Shown: positions 52,080 to 61,341, counted from the first letter of the stretch. The stretch: DNA of 64,000 bases from Colwellia sp. C1TZA3 (GCF_007954265.1 NZ_VOLS01000003.1:51390-115389); one strand, 5' to 3'. Notes: generated from the sequence alone by a model not told the origin. Translations and numbers: made by a program.

Positions 52080-52562
52080 CCATTTATGTTCTTGGTTAAT
52101 ACCGCTATTGACGCTACCAGCGCACTAGCGGCATTATTAAACAACTTTATCAATAAATTATTACCCGCTTGCAAAGGTACTGACATATTACTGGATAATA
52201 AATTAACCAACTTAAAGTCTGCGCTAAAAAACTCACTATTTTGCTGGTTTAGAGAAAGAAATTAGCACCATTTACCCTAACAAGCGTTATGGCCAAAAAT
52301 ACTTTTATTAGCTGTTATAGCGGCGAAGAATTTGTTGAGCAATATGGATAAATCAACCGTAATAAACAAGCTCAATATGTTACATAAAAAAGTGGCAAGT
52401 CCACCTTTGACTTTTAAAAATGACCTTATCAGTATTAGTCTTTCTATTAACCTAAGCTTAATATAAAGACTGTAATGTTCACTCCGCATTTGAACATGCT
52501 AACGCGGCATGGTATCAAGCTATATAAGACGGAAAAATAGCGTTATTTACGGATAATAATTA
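52080..52562 (+). pseudogene. Decayed GGDEF (diguanylate cyclase-like) gene
   Basis: No open frame survives, but readable pieces in plus-strand order look like a GGDEF protein. A helical piece DATSALAALLNNFINKLLP is followed by CYSGEEFVEQYG, which resembles the RYGGEEFV active-site loop. NDLISISLSINLSL then resembles the strand after it, and FEHANAAWYQAI-stop-DGK resembles the usual FEHADQALYRAK-x-GR ending. Several stops and frame changes separate them. It lies between queF and ppnN. Confirmation needs a translated search. Confidence 0.5.
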
Positions 52563-52580
52563 GCACGAGGAAGTACCGTT

Positions 52581-53921
52581 ATGCACACCCAAATTAATCC
52601 TGTTGGCAAAATGAATTTACTGTCTCAAGCAGAAGTTGACCGTTTACAACAATCCGCCACCAGTGAACTCTATAATCTCTATCGTAATTGTTCGTTAGCC
52701 GTACTCAATGCTGGCAGTCATACTGACAATGCTGAGGATATATATCAACAATTTTTAGACTTTAAAATTAAAGTATTAAGGCGTGAGCGTGGTGTTAAAT
52801 TAGCTTTAGATAATCCACCCGAACATGCCTTTGTTGACGGTGTTATTATAAAAGGTATTCAAGAGCACCTTTCGGCAGTATTACGCGATATATTATTTAT
52901 TGGTGATTGCTACAGCACTAAAGACCTTGATAGTGTGACTAATGTTATTTTTGATATGTTACGTAACGCCAACGCCATAATTCCTGACAGTTCACCTAAT
53001 TTGATCACCTGCTGGGGTGGACATTCTATTAATAGTACCGAGTATAAATATACCAAACAAGTAGGTTATCACTTGGGTTTGCGTGGTTTTAATATTTGTA
53101 CCGGCTGTGGGCCTGGCGCGATGAAAGGTCCAATGAAAGGAGCAACCTTTGGTCATGCCAAACAGCGCAACACAACTGGCCGCTATATAGGATTAACCGA
53201 GCCCAGTATTATTGCCGCGGAGCCACCCAACCCTATCGTTAATGAATTAGTCATTATGCCCGATATTGAAAAACGCTTAGAAGCGTTTGTTCGTATGTCA
53301 CATGGTATTATCATATTCCCAGGTGGTGCAGGTACAGCAGAGGAGTTGCTTTATATTTTGGGTATTATGCTCAATCCAAAAAACCAGTGTCAAAAACTGC
53401 CTATTATCTTAACCGGACCGATTGAAAGTGCGGAATACTTTCAGCAAATTGACACTTTTATTGCCGCCACGCTCGGTGAATCAGCACAAAAACTCTATAA
53501 AATTATTATTGATGACCCTGAACAAGTCGCAAAAACCTTTAAATTAAGTACAGAAGAAGTGGTCGCACATCGAAAACTAACGGGTGACTCTTACCATTTT
53601 AACTGGTCATTAGTGATTGAAACTGAGTTTCAACAGCCGTTCGAACCTGATCATAAAAACATGGCCTCATTAAATTTGCATTATGACCAAAGTATAGCCT
53701 CGTTAGCCGCTAATTTACGTCGGGCTTTTTCTGGTATTGTCGCTGGCAATGTCAAAGCAAGTGGCATAAAAGCAATCCGAGAAAACGGACCTTTTGACAT
53801 CAGTGGCGATAGTAAAATAATGGCATTAATGGACACACTATTAAATTCTTTCGTCAAGCAACAAAGAATGAAGCTACCTGGCAGTAAATACATTCCTTGT
53901 TATACAGTCATTGAAGGTTAA
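52581..53921 (+). CDS. ppnN: Nucleotide 5'-monophosphate nucleosidase PpnN (YgdH)
   Basis: Hydrolyses purine nucleotides to base and ribose 5-phosphate, and in E. coli is tuned by (p)ppGpp. The 446-residue protein has a YgdH N-terminal domain, a Rossmann/LOG-type core with [22 protein letters not shown] and [20 protein letters not shown] (PGGxGTxxE motif), and a C-terminal domain. GAGGAAG lies 8 bp before the ATG. It sits in the E. coli-like order syd-queF-ppnN-xni. Confidence 0.95.
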   Translation: MHTQINPVGKMNLLSQAEVDRLQQSATSELYNLYRNCSLAVLNAGSHTDNAEDIYQQFLDFKIKVLRRERGVKLALDNPPEHAFVDGVIIKGIQEHLSAVLRDILFIGDCYSTKDLDSVTNVIFDMLRNANAIIPDSSPNLITCWGGHSINSTEYKYTKQVGYHLGLRGFNICTGCGPGAMKGPMKGATFGHAKQRNTTGRYIGLTEPSIIAAEPPNPIVNELVIMPDIEKRLEAFVRMSHGIIIFPGGAGTAEELLYILGIMLNPKNQCQKLPIILTGPIESAEYFQQIDTFIAATLGESAQKLYKIIIDDPEQVAKTFKLSTEEVVAHRKLTGDSYHFNWSLVIETEFQQPFEPDHKNMASLNLHYDQSIASLAANLRRAFSGIVAGNVKASGIKAIRENGPFDISGDSKIMALMDTLLNSFVKQQRMKLPGSKYIPCYTVIEG

Positions 53922-53926
53922 ATTTT

Positions 53927-54748
53927 ATGACGGTCCATTTGGTATTAATTGATGCATTAAATTTAATCAGAAGAATTTATGCTGTGCAGGAACGGCCATT
54001 TTTGTTGAACAATGAATTGGCTGAAAATACCAAGCAGCAAGTATTATTTAATACCGCTAAAGCATGTGAACAAGCCTTAGAAAAAATTATTGAACAACTA
54101 CAGCCCAGTCATGCACTTATGGTATTTGATTCTCAAGCGCCATGTTGGCGTTATGATATCTATCCTGACTATAAAAAAGGCCGTAAAAAAATGCCTGAGC
54201 ATTTGGCTGACAAGTTAACTGATATTCAAGACCGTTTTATGAAACACCACGTTGATTCTTTAGTTTCAGAAGCAGACGAGGCTGATGATTTAATTGCGAC
54301 CTTAGCAATAAAAGTTGCATTACGTGGTCAAAATGTCACCGTTGTATCTACAGACAAGTGCTTTTTGTCGTTACTCAACCCCAATATACAAGTCTATGAC
54401 TATTTTAATCGTCGCTATTTAGACGAAGAATATGTGCTTAACAAATTCACTGTAAAACCAGATAAGTTAATGGACTTGTGGACTTTAACTGGTGATAACA
54501 CCAATAAAATCCCAGGCGTGGCCGGTATCGGACAAGTGACTGCAGCAAAATTGTTAAATCAGTATGGCTCAATTAAAAGTATACTTAATGCTACAGACTT
54601 AAAAAGTAGCATCAGTGAAAAGTTATCACAACATGATGAACAAATCGCGTTAAGTCGCAAGCTACTAACATTAAAAATTGATATCCCTTTAGGCTTTAAT
54701 TTAAAAGACATCAGACTACCCGCTAAAAATGGACTTGCCAGTAGTTAA
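53927..54748 (+). CDS. xni: Flap endonuclease Xni
   Basis: A 273-residue protein of the 5'-3' exonuclease/flap endonuclease family, without a polymerase domain. It has the N-terminal HLVLIDALNLIRRIYAV, the middle acidic motif EADEADDLIATLA, STDKCFLSLL and the helix-hairpin-helix DKLMDLWTLTGDNTNKIPGV then GIGQVTAAKLL. It starts 5 bp after ppnN, so the two are probably co-transcribed. Confidence 0.92.
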   Translation: MTVHLVLIDALNLIRRIYAVQERPFLLNNELAENTKQQVLFNTAKACEQALEKIIEQLQPSHALMVFDSQAPCWRYDIYPDYKKGRKKMPEHLADKLTDIQDRFMKHHVDSLVSEADEADDLIATLAIKVALRGQNVTVVSTDKCFLSLLNPNIQVYDYFNRRYLDEEYVLNKFTVKPDKLMDLWTLTGDNTNKIPGVAGIGQVTAAKLLNQYGSIKSILNATDLKSSISEKLSQHDEQIALSRKLLTLKIDIPLGFNLKDIRLPAKNGLASS

Positions 54749-54965
54749 CCATCTGGTAATATCATAGTCATAGCCTGTTACTGTCATTTTCACTGTAGCC
54801 ATTGAAGTTCGCTATAAAATACTCATTATAATTTTACTTTAAAACTTAATAATGAGTCATAGTAAAAGCCGTAGCAACAAATAATGACTCAAATATAACC
54901 TTGGTTTATTTGCATAATAATAAATAACATTAAAATAATGACCAAGAAAGCTTTAAGGAATAAAA

Positions 54966-55343
54966 GTGAATAAAAAAATTATTGCTATAATATTAGTCGC
55001 ATTAGCAGCATACGGTATATTTGTTACATTAGTGGTCAATTTTTACGATGACAGTCCTGCGAACATGCAATGGGAGGACCGAGAAGCTTATAATCAACAG
55101 TTTATTGCCAAACTTGAATTGAAAAAATTTAATTTTAATAGCGCCATCGAGCAGCTAGGTAGTCCTGATATAACCGAAGCAAAGATAGTCAACGAAAGCA
55201 GTTATCAAGTCAGCTTTTACCGCACCCAACATGTAAAGTCTGACGGTATCACTACACAAGATGAATGCACCGCATTATTGTTTACCAATGGTATCCTGAC
55301 CGCTATAGGTAAAACAGCTTATCAGCAGTTTAAAACATTTTAA
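54966..55343 (+). CDS. DUF3192 family membrane-anchored protein
   Basis: A 125-residue protein with one N-terminal helix (KIIAIILVALAAYGIFVTLVV) but no lipobox, followed by a DUF3192 domain. Its WEDREAYNQQFIAKLELKKF, SPDITEA and VSFYRTQHVKSDGITTQDEC stretches match the lipoprotein at 49427-49783 closely in pattern. Function unknown. A short spacer of 217 bp separates it from xni. Confidence 0.82.
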   Translation: MNKKIIAIILVALAAYGIFVTLVVNFYDDSPANMQWEDREAYNQQFIAKLELKKFNFNSAIEQLGSPDITEAKIVNESSYQVSFYRTQHVKSDGITTQDECTALLFTNGILTAIGKTAYQQFKTF

Positions 55344-55834
55344 GCTGCGCATCTTAGCTATACTTAGCAACAGCTGTATTTAACATCAGCGATTGCTTAT
55401 TATCTTGTCTGATAGGTAATTTTTATCTTTAACCCAATGGCTATGACTTATATTGCCTATATACCTGTACATTCACTTTCAAAGTCCAAAGGTCAAAGGT
55501 CAAAACTAAATATAATGCTAATACCATGCCACTAAGTTATTACCTGCATATACTGGTTAAAATAGCCTAAGTTTAGCCTAGAACAATAAACATCTGCCTT
55601 GAATTATTTTTCCTACCCACACAAGCAAATGTGATTGAACATGAATTAGACTAAAGTTTTACGGTAAAACTTACTAACTGCTGCGGTTAGTTGCTATAAT
55701 TGCAGGCATAAACTCGGTTGAAGCAATAAGCGCAGTGTCAGGTCAAGCATATCGGCTGGTAAGTCTTTTATATTTAACCAATAACTCTCGATTCTCGCAA
55801 TTCAAAAAAGCAATACTCAAAAGGCAAATAAACA
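55344..55834. other. Spacer upstream of the isocitrate dehydrogenase gene
   Basis: About 490 bp with no gene. It contains a short GGTCAAAGGTCAAA tandem (near 55491) and a degenerate family A repeat (55522-55645). The IDH promoter should be between 55650 and 55834, but I could not place it. Confidence 0.5.
55522..55645 (+). mobile_element. Degenerate family A repeat (A8)
   Basis: Starts with TACCATGCCACTAAGTTATT after a TAA and retains CTGGTTAAAATAGC, TTGAATTATTTTTCCT and CACAAGCAAATGTGATTGAA in family A order. It is shortened by about 30 bp and has many changes, and its right end (ATGAA before TTA) is degraded. It appears older than the other copies. Confidence 0.6.
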
Positions 55835-56842
55835 ATGGCAAAACAAACCATAACAGTGATCCCAGGTGACGGCATAGGTCCAGATATTATCGACGCAACT
55901 ATCAAAGTATTAGATAAAGCCGGCTGTAATTTTGAATATGAGTATGCTGACGCTGGTCTAACCGCATTGGAGAATCATGGCGACTTAGTGCCAGAATCAA
56001 CCTTAGCACTAATTGAAAAAAATAAAATCACCTTAAAAGGTCCGTTAACAACACCTGTAGGTGAAGGTTTTACATCAATTAATGTCACCCTACGTAAGCA
56101 TTTTCAACTATATGCTAATGTTCGTCCTGTATTGTCATTTAAAGGCACGAAAGCACGTTATGAAAATATTGATATCATTACCATCCGTGAAAATACTGAA
56201 GGTATGTACTCAGGCCTAGGACAAACAGTTTCAGAAGACGGAAATCAAGCGGAAGCAAGAAGTCTTGTCACTCGTGAAGGTGCTGAACGTATTGTAACCT
56301 TCGCTTATGAAACCGCTATAAAAGAAGGTCGTAAAAAGGTAACTGCTGTTCATAAAGCTAATATCCTAAAATCAACATCAGGCCTATTCCTTAAAGTTGC
56401 CCGTGAAGTAGCCGCACGCTACCCACAAATTGAATCAACAGAAATGATTGTAGATAACTGCTGTATGCAGTTAGTCATGAACCCTGAGCAGTTCGATGTT
56501 ATTGTTACCACAAATCTATTTGGTGATATATTGTCAGATCTATGTGCCGGTTTAGTTGGTGGTTTAGGTATGGCACCTGGCGCTAACATTGGCAATGGTT
56601 GTGCAATATTTGAAGCAGTTCATGGCAGTGCGCCTGACATTGCAGGCAAAAACTTAGCAAACCCTACCTCAGTTATTTTAGCCGCTATTCAAATGCTAGA
56701 ATATTTAGGTATGGCTGATAAAGCTGATAACATTCGTCGCGCTATCACAGAAGTTATCGAGTCGGGCGATCGCACAACACGAGATCTTGGCGGCACACAT
56801 GGTACTTCAGAGTTCACTCAAGCTGTGTTAGAGCGCTTATAA
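55835..56842 (+). CDS. NAD-type isocitrate dehydrogenase (isocitrate/isopropylmalate dehydrogenase family)
   Basis: Oxidises isocitrate to 2-oxoglutarate in the TCA cycle. The 335-residue protein has VIPGDGIGPDIIDATIKVLD at the N-terminus, INVTLRKHFQLYANVRPVLS for substrate binding, TIRENTEGMYSGLG, VHKANILKSTSGLF, and NLFGDILSDLCAGLVGGLGM. The length and the VRPVLS-x-KG form fit the NAD-dependent monomer-class enzymes of Shewanella and relatives rather than isopropylmalate dehydrogenase. Cofactor choice is inferred from family only. A strong terminator follows. Confidence 0.88.
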   Translation: MAKQTITVIPGDGIGPDIIDATIKVLDKAGCNFEYEYADAGLTALENHGDLVPESTLALIEKNKITLKGPLTTPVGEGFTSINVTLRKHFQLYANVRPVLSFKGTKARYENIDIITIRENTEGMYSGLGQTVSEDGNQAEARSLVTREGAERIVTFAYETAIKEGRKKVTAVHKANILKSTSGLFLKVAREVAARYPQIESTEMIVDNCCMQLVMNPEQFDVIVTTNLFGDILSDLCAGLVGGLGMAPGANIGNGCAIFEAVHGSAPDIAGKNLANPTSVILAAIQMLEYLGMADKADNIRRAITEVIESGDRTTRDLGGTHGTSEFTQAVLERL

Positions 56843-56869
56843 TACTGTTAGAACTACTGCATATAAAAG

Positions 56870-56894
56870 CCAAGCCACAGTGCTTGGTTTTTTT
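56870..56894 (+). terminator. Intrinsic terminator after isocitrate dehydrogenase
   Basis: CCAAGC (56870-56875), 6-nt loop, GCTTGG (56882-56887), then seven T. Confidence 0.9.
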
Positions 56895-56980
56895 ATCTTC
56901 AAAATTTCTCTTATGTTGTGCATATTATTAAATTGGCCTAACAATTAAATAGATCACGAAGTCGTTGGTTGATCAACTAT

Positions 56981-57040
56981 GCCACCCACACGCTCTGAGG
57001 TGGACAAACAACCTTTTTCACCTCAGGGCGTATGGGTGGC
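56981..57040. repeat. Long imperfect hairpin, 22-bp arms
   Basis: Arms 56981-57002 and 57019-57040 pair over 22 positions with one mismatch and one wobble; the left arm begins GCCACCCACACGCTCTGAGG. The loop is 16 nt with a CCTTTTT run. It is far richer in GC than its surroundings. It is not next to a stop codon with a T tract, so its role is unknown; it may be the remains of a mobile element end. Confidence 0.65.
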
Positions 57041-57198
57041 TTAGTAACAGTTTTTAAATTCGATTTATTACTTATATATTAAATGATGGGAGAAAGCAGG
57101 TATTTTACTTTGCCTTATACTAAGTTGATTAATTACCTGCTTACTTTTAATGGTTAAAATGAATAGGTACGGCGTTATAAAATTTATAAGGTGAATAA

Positions 57199-57344
57199 TA
57201 CCAGTTCCATTAAGTTTTTGATCTTGTTAAATAATTCAAGGTAAGGCGCTCGATTGAGCAATAGCTGGCTATTGGGATTGAGAGCAACACAGCCTTGAGC
57301 TATTTTAACTAGTACAAGTGAGCAATAACTTAATGGGATTGGTA
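57199..57344 (-). mobile_element. Family A repeat, copy A5 (146 bp), inserted into B4
   Basis: Begins TACCAGTTCCATTAAGTT and ends TTAATGGGATTGGTA, flanked by TAA (57196-57198 and 57345-57347). It lacks about 11 bp of the GTGCGCAGGAAAA segment present in other copies. Confidence 0.83.
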
Positions 57345-57347
57345 TAA

Positions 57348-57507
57348 TACCAATTTGATTAATTAAGTGATCTACTTTTTCATGAGGAAAAATGGATAAA
57401 TACAAGGCATAAAGTTTAGTAAGTAGTTATTCTACTTATAAATTTTATAACGCTGTAGTTATTCATTTTAACCATTAAAAATGGGCAGGTAATTAATCAA
57501 CTTGGTA
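57348..57507 (+). mobile_element. Family B repeat, copy B5 (160 bp), inserted next to A5 inside B4
   Basis: Begins TACCAATTTGATTAATTAAG and ends TTAATCAACTTGGTA, B1 orientation. Flanked by TAA at 57345-57347 (shared with A5) and 57508-57510. Confidence 0.83.
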
Positions 57508-57599
57508 TAACTACCGACTAAATTTTATGCCTTGTATTTATCCATTTTTCCTTATGGAAAGGTAGTTCACTTAATTAGGCAAGTTAGTATTAGCAGATA

Positions 57600-57641
57600 A
57601 AAAAAAGCCCCAAACTTCATCAGAAATTTAGGGCTTTTTTT
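57600..57641 (-). terminator. Terminator after rlmM
   Basis: AGCCCCAAA and TTTAGGGCT (1 mismatch) with a run of A on one side and T on the other, so it can act on either strand. On the minus strand it follows the rlmM stop by about 25 bp. Confidence 0.8.
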
Positions 57642-57665
57642 CAGAATATTTTTAGTGAAAAATAA

Positions 57666-58751
57666 CTAAATACCCATTGGTGGAGGAGATAGTAACCTAG
57701 CGTGTACCGTTACTTCTTCACGGTCATAATACAAATGCTTGGCATACAATTCGTACTTTACATTATGAAGAGAAAAAGCATCTTTCATGGTTTGTAAGTC
57801 ATCATTAACTTGCTGATAACGACCTTTCATGGGCAATTTCAAGTTAAAGATAGCTTCTTGGCATAGCCCTTTTAGTAGCCATTCACTCATCAACTTTGCC
57901 ACACGTTGTGGCTTTTCAATCATGTCACAGACTAGCCAATAAACATTTTTCTTTTGCGGCACGTATTTAAAGCCGTCCATTGTACGATGCTTTACTTGAC
58001 CCGTTTGCATTAATGACTCGGCCATTGGGCCATTATCGATTGACGTTACCATCATACCACGACGAACCAACTGATACGTCCAACCGCCGGGAGCAGCCCC
58101 TAAATCAACCGCATTCATACCTGAAGTTAAACGTATGTCCCATTCCTCTTTAGGAATAAAATATAAGAAAGCTTCATCAAGTTTCAATGTTGAGCGACTT
58201 GGCGCAGCATTAGGGAATTTTAACCGAGGAATACCCATCACATGTGGTGAAGTATTGCGCGCTAATGAAAAACCAAATATAACTTCTTTGCCTGATAAAA
58301 ATAACGCATGTAACACCGCGCCATCTTTATTACCTTTTTCAGTCAGTACTTTATCTTTTCTCAGTGCTTGTCGCAGTGGTACTGCTAATTTTCGACAAAA
58401 CTTCGACAATTCTTTCCCGTCATTTGTATCAGGCGTTTCCATACGCAAATCAGCGTATTGCCACTCAGTGCCTAACACCTCTACAATGGCTTCAACGCGA
58501 TTGTAGTCAGGTAGGTCTATTTTTTCAGTTACTGTAACAAACCACTGGCGAGCGAAAATAAGTCGCTTTAATGGAATTTTTTCCATTAAAATTTCGCCCT
58601 CTTCCGGCTTATTTAAATGAAAATAAACTACGCCCTGATTTTTAGTTAGCTCTAAATAGCCATAAACTTCATTCCATGAAGCTTTTTCTTGAATTTCTGC
58701 GCCACATTCTTTTTCAAATCCGGGGCGACAGTATAAAACTATTGCAGTCAT
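57666..58751 (-). CDS. rlmM: 23S rRNA 2'-O-ribose C2498 methyltransferase
   Basis: Methylates C2498 of 23S rRNA. The 361-residue protein has an N-terminal THUMP-like domain (YCRPGFEKECGAEIQEKASW) and a Rossmann methyltransferase domain with the SAM motif AVDLGAAPGGWTYQLVRRGM, then the KDKE-type tetrad residues around WLVCDMIEKP and FNLKLPMKGRY. The C-terminal AKHLYYDREEVTVHARL is typical. In E. coli it is beside ygdD and gcvA, as here. Confidence 0.95.
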   Translation of the reverse strand: MTAIVLYCRPGFEKECGAEIQEKASWNEVYGYLELTKNQGVVYFHLNKPEEGEILMEKIPLKRLIFARQWFVTVTEKIDLPDYNRVEAIVEVLGTEWQYADLRMETPDTNDGKELSKFCRKLAVPLRQALRKDKVLTEKGNKDGAVLHALFLSGKEVIFGFSLARNTSPHVMGIPRLKFPNAAPSRSTLKLDEAFLYFIPKEEWDIRLTSGMNAVDLGAAPGGWTYQLVRRGMMVTSIDNGPMAESLMQTGQVKHRTMDGFKYVPQKKNVYWLVCDMIEKPQRVAKLMSEWLLKGLCQEAIFNLKLPMKGRYQQVNDDLQTMKDAFSLHNVKYELYAKHLYYDREEVTVHARLLSPPPMGI

Positions 58752-58756
58752 TTTGA

Positions 58757-59158
58757 TTAATTACCTAACTTTTGGTCAAACATTTTAGTACCTGCAAATC
58801 CAACCACTAGCCAGGCAAGTGCAAATGACAGGCCGCCTGATGGCGCCAACTTTCCAATACTCAACACATCGAATAACGTTCTGATGTACAAACTACCACT
58901 AAAAAATATGATACCAATAGCAAACAATATTCCTGCGATCAATAACATAGCTTTTGTGTGCAGCTTATATAAGATGATGGTTAGCATTAGCGCTAACGTA
59001 TGAAAAAATTGATACGTTAATGCGGTCATTAGTCGTTCTTGTGACGCCAAAGGTAGCGATTGCCCACCATGGGCTAACCAAGCGCCGAATAATACAGAAA
59101 AACACCCACTGATACCAACAAATATCATCAGTAGTTTAGCAACTGTTATTAATTTCAT
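58757..59158 (-). CDS. ygdD: DUF423 family inner membrane protein
   Basis: A 133-residue protein with four transmembrane helices and the DUF423 signatures FGAWLAHG, TALTYQFFHTLALML, FFSGSLYIRTLFDV and APSGGLSFALAWL. Function unknown. It overlaps the upstream hydrolase gene by 23 bp and precedes rlmM by 5 bp, so it is in the gcvA-hydrolase-ygdD-rlmM run. Confidence 0.92.
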   Translation of the reverse strand: MKLITVAKLLMIFVGISGCFSVLFGAWLAHGGQSLPLASQERLMTALTYQFFHTLALMLTIILYKLHTKAMLLIAGILFAIGIIFFSGSLYIRTLFDVLSIGKLAPSGGLSFALAWLVVGFAGTKMFDQKLGN

Positions 59159-59801
59159 CGATAAAATCCCTTATTTTATTAACCGCTGTAGTTTGATGCT
59201 GTTTTAAGTTGTAACCCGACTTTACCCGCGGCTTTAAATCGTGGTCACCATCACTAAAGTAATGTAACTGACAGCGTGAAGAGATTTCGTATTGCTTAAT
59301 TTCACTTTCGCTACCCAGCGCATCTCTTTCACCTTGTAAGATCAACACAGGCAATTGTGTGTTTTGCAGTGGCGCTAAGCGTAACTTCTCTGGTTTTTTT
59401 ACCGGATGAAATGGATAACCTAAGCAAATAACACCAGATACTAGCTGCTTTTGCATTAAAACTTTATCTCCAGCCAACGTAGCTGCTATCCGCCCACCCA
59501 TTGATTTTCCAGCAATATATATTGGTAAAGTGCTATTGGCGTTTGCTAATATAGCTTGATAGCACTCAACTAGTGCGGGCATTCTGTCCGGTGGTCGCCT
59601 TTTGCCATCAAGTTTGCGCTTGTCCATAAAAGGAAAATTAAAGCGTAAAACACTCAATTGCTGAGCATTCATCAAAGCAATAAGCTCTTCAATATAAGCA
59701 TGATGCATATCAGCACCAGCGCCATGGGCAAATATGACCAATGCCTTTGCGTCATCGGCACTATTTAGCTCGCTACTTACTTGTAATTCATTGTTACTCA
59801 C
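59136..59801 (-). CDS. Alpha/beta hydrolase of the KAT/dienelactone-like type
   Basis: A 221-residue cytoplasmic hydrolase. The oxyanion region is VIFAHGAGADMHH, the nucleophile elbow is AGKSMGGRIAA (Ser in GKSMGG), and the acid/base residues are in LQGERDALG and SDGDHDLKP. The start is a GTG at 59801 overlapping the gcvA stop as GTGA, which points to translational coupling. Its substrate is unknown; COG3571-type proteins of this kind are found in many gammaproteobacteria. Confidence 0.85.
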   Translation of the reverse strand: MSNNELQVSSELNSADDAKALVIFAHGAGADMHHAYIEELIALMNAQQLSVLRFNFPFMDKRKLDGKRRPPDRMPALVECYQAILANANSTLPIYIAGKSMGGRIAATLAGDKVLMQKQLVSGVICLGYPFHPVKKPEKLRLAPLQNTQLPVLILQGERDALGSESEIKQYEISSRCQLHYFSDGDHDLKPRVKSGYNLKQHQTTAVNKIRDFIDEINNSC

Positions 59802-60715
59802 ACGACCTGTCCTTCATCAATAAGGGTTTGCTCATCGGCAACTGTTTGCAAGACCCATTCTCGAAACGCGGCTATTTTACCTAATTCCAATTGCTGTTCA
59901 CGACAAACAATGTAATAAGAGTTTTTGCTGATTAACACTTCTTTAAATGGACAAACCAGTCGGCCACTATCAATATCTGGTTTCGCTAACACACTATGTG
60001 CCAAAGCAACCCCTTGGCCATGAATAGCCGCTTGTAACACCATAGCCGAGTGACTAAATATCGGGCCATGATTAACATTACCGCCTTTGAAATCAACATG
60101 CTTAAACCATCTTTTCCAATCTCTTCGTGAGGTATCATGTAATAAAGTATGATCTGCTAAATCGCCAATTATACTCAAGGGTTTAGTACCCGATAATAAT
60201 AGCGGTGAACACACGGGGATCAAATACTCGGTATGTAATTGCTCCGCATGAATACCATTCCATCGCCCTCTACCATAATATATGGCTAAATCAACATCTT
60301 CAGTAAGCGAATTTTCAGGTTGATCAACCGCTTTAATACGCACGTCAATATCAGGATGTAATAAGTTAAAAGTGTTTAACCTAGGCACCAACCACTGGAT
60401 TGCAAAGCTTGGTTGCAAGCTTACCGTAATAGCACCCTTTGCACCGCGGGCTAATAATCTTTCTGTGGCATCATGTAAGGCATTAAACACATCTTTGATA
60501 TCAAGGTAATATGACTGGCCTTCTTCCGTCAGTAACAAACTTCTATTCTTACGCATAAATAATTTTATGCCTAAATTATCTTCCAAGGCTTTTATTTGAT
60601 GACTTATCGCTGCTTGAGTAACGAATAACTCTTCTGCCGCCCGGGTAAAACTCAACTGCCTAGCAGATGCCTCAAAGGCCCTTAAAGCGTTAAGTGGTGG
60701 GAGTCTATTAGCCAA
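59798..60715 (-). CDS. gcvA: LysR-family regulator GcvA
   Basis: Controls the glycine cleavage operon in E. coli. The 305-residue protein has an N-terminal HTH (LPPLNALRAFEASARQLSFT then RAAEELFVTQAAISHQIKAL) and a LysR substrate-binding domain with VSLQPSFAIQWLVPRLNTF, the GcvA-type segment, and HSAMVLQAAIHGQGVALAH. The neighbourhood (ygdD, rlmM) is as in E. coli. No gcvB-like RNA was recognised in the divergent spacer. Confidence 0.92.
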   Translation of the reverse strand: MANRLPPLNALRAFEASARQLSFTRAAEELFVTQAAISHQIKALEDNLGIKLFMRKNRSLLLTEEGQSYYLDIKDVFNALHDATERLLARGAKGAITVSLQPSFAIQWLVPRLNTFNLLHPDIDVRIKAVDQPENSLTEDVDLAIYYGRGRWNGIHAEQLHTEYLIPVCSPLLLSGTKPLSIIGDLADHTLLHDTSRRDWKRWFKHVDFKGGNVNHGPIFSHSAMVLQAAIHGQGVALAHSVLAKPDIDSGRLVCPFKEVLISKNSYYIVCREQQLELGKIAAFREWVLQTVADEQTLIDEGQVV

Positions 60716-60999
60716 GTTACACCTATAAAATTACGTTAAAAATGAATCTATTTTTGCATAATCCATCAAATTTTCGACATAAGCATGTCGGATTAGTTTT
60801 TCTAATGAATGACATTATAATTAGTCATTATAAACTTTACCAGTTTTACCGTAATATGCACGCCATAGATGAAGGACTTCATCTTTACCCCGAAATAATC
60901 GGGTGAAAATCAAACAGGCTCCCAACCCTTGTTTGTCATTGAAAAGAATGAGTCCCAAAACATCTATAAAACCAACTAACGTTTTATTACAGGTGACTT

Positions 61000-61266
61000 A
61001 TGAAAAACATTTTTAAATTATCAACCATCGCCATGCTAGCTTTAGTCGCAACTAACAGCCAAGCAACCCAATTAGTTAAAGTACAAGCTATCAACGCTAT
61101 TGAACTTGTAGAAATTACTAAACTACATTTAGCTCAATCAATTAAGCTAAATGTGATAGTCATTAACCCTATCGAAAAAGCAGCTCGTGCTCAAGTTACG
61201 ATGAACGATATGCATGTCAACAAAGGCGCTGACATTATAATCAAAGCAGTGACACTTGCTGAATAG
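61000..61266 (+). CDS. Small exported hypothetical protein
   Basis: An 88-residue protein with a signal peptide (LSTIAMLALVATNSQA-TQ, cleavage near residue 22) and a short mature part rich in Val, Ile, Ala and Lys, with no cysteine and no recognisable domain. AGGTGA precedes the ATG and a strong terminator follows, so it is expressed as a single gene. The 5' region has a small perfect dyad GATGAAG-GA-CTTCATC. Function unknown. Confidence 0.72.
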   Translation: MKNIFKLSTIAMLALVATNSQATQLVKVQAINAIELVEITKLHLAQSIKLNVIVINPIEKAARAQVTMNDMHVNKGADIIIKAVTLAE

Positions 61267-61312
61267 TCTGGTTATTAAATTTATCACTCATTTTTCTACT
61301 CTTAATATTCAT

Positions 61313-61341
61313 AAAAAAGGTGCCAAGTAGCACCTTTTTTG
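61313..61341 (+). terminator. Intrinsic terminator after the small exported protein gene
   Basis: AAAAAAGGTGC (61313-61323), loop CAAGTA, GCACCTTTTTT (61330-61340). Confidence 0.9.

Larger units (their letters stand above)
57118..57589 (-). mobile_element. Family B repeat B4, split by two inserted repeats
   Basis: The left part (57118-57198) and the right part (57511-57589) join to a 160-bp B element in B2/B3 orientation. Flanking TTA occurs at 57115-57117 and 57590-57592. The break falls in GAA-TAA-CTAC, exactly where intact B3 reads GAATAACTAC, and TAA is repeated at each junction. A5 and B5 occupy the gap. Confidence 0.85.

Noticed and set aside
60716..60999. Possible gcvB RNA divergent from gcvA
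   Set aside because: The position is right by analogy with E. coli, but there is no terminator hairpin with a T tract and no recognisable GcvB R1 region.
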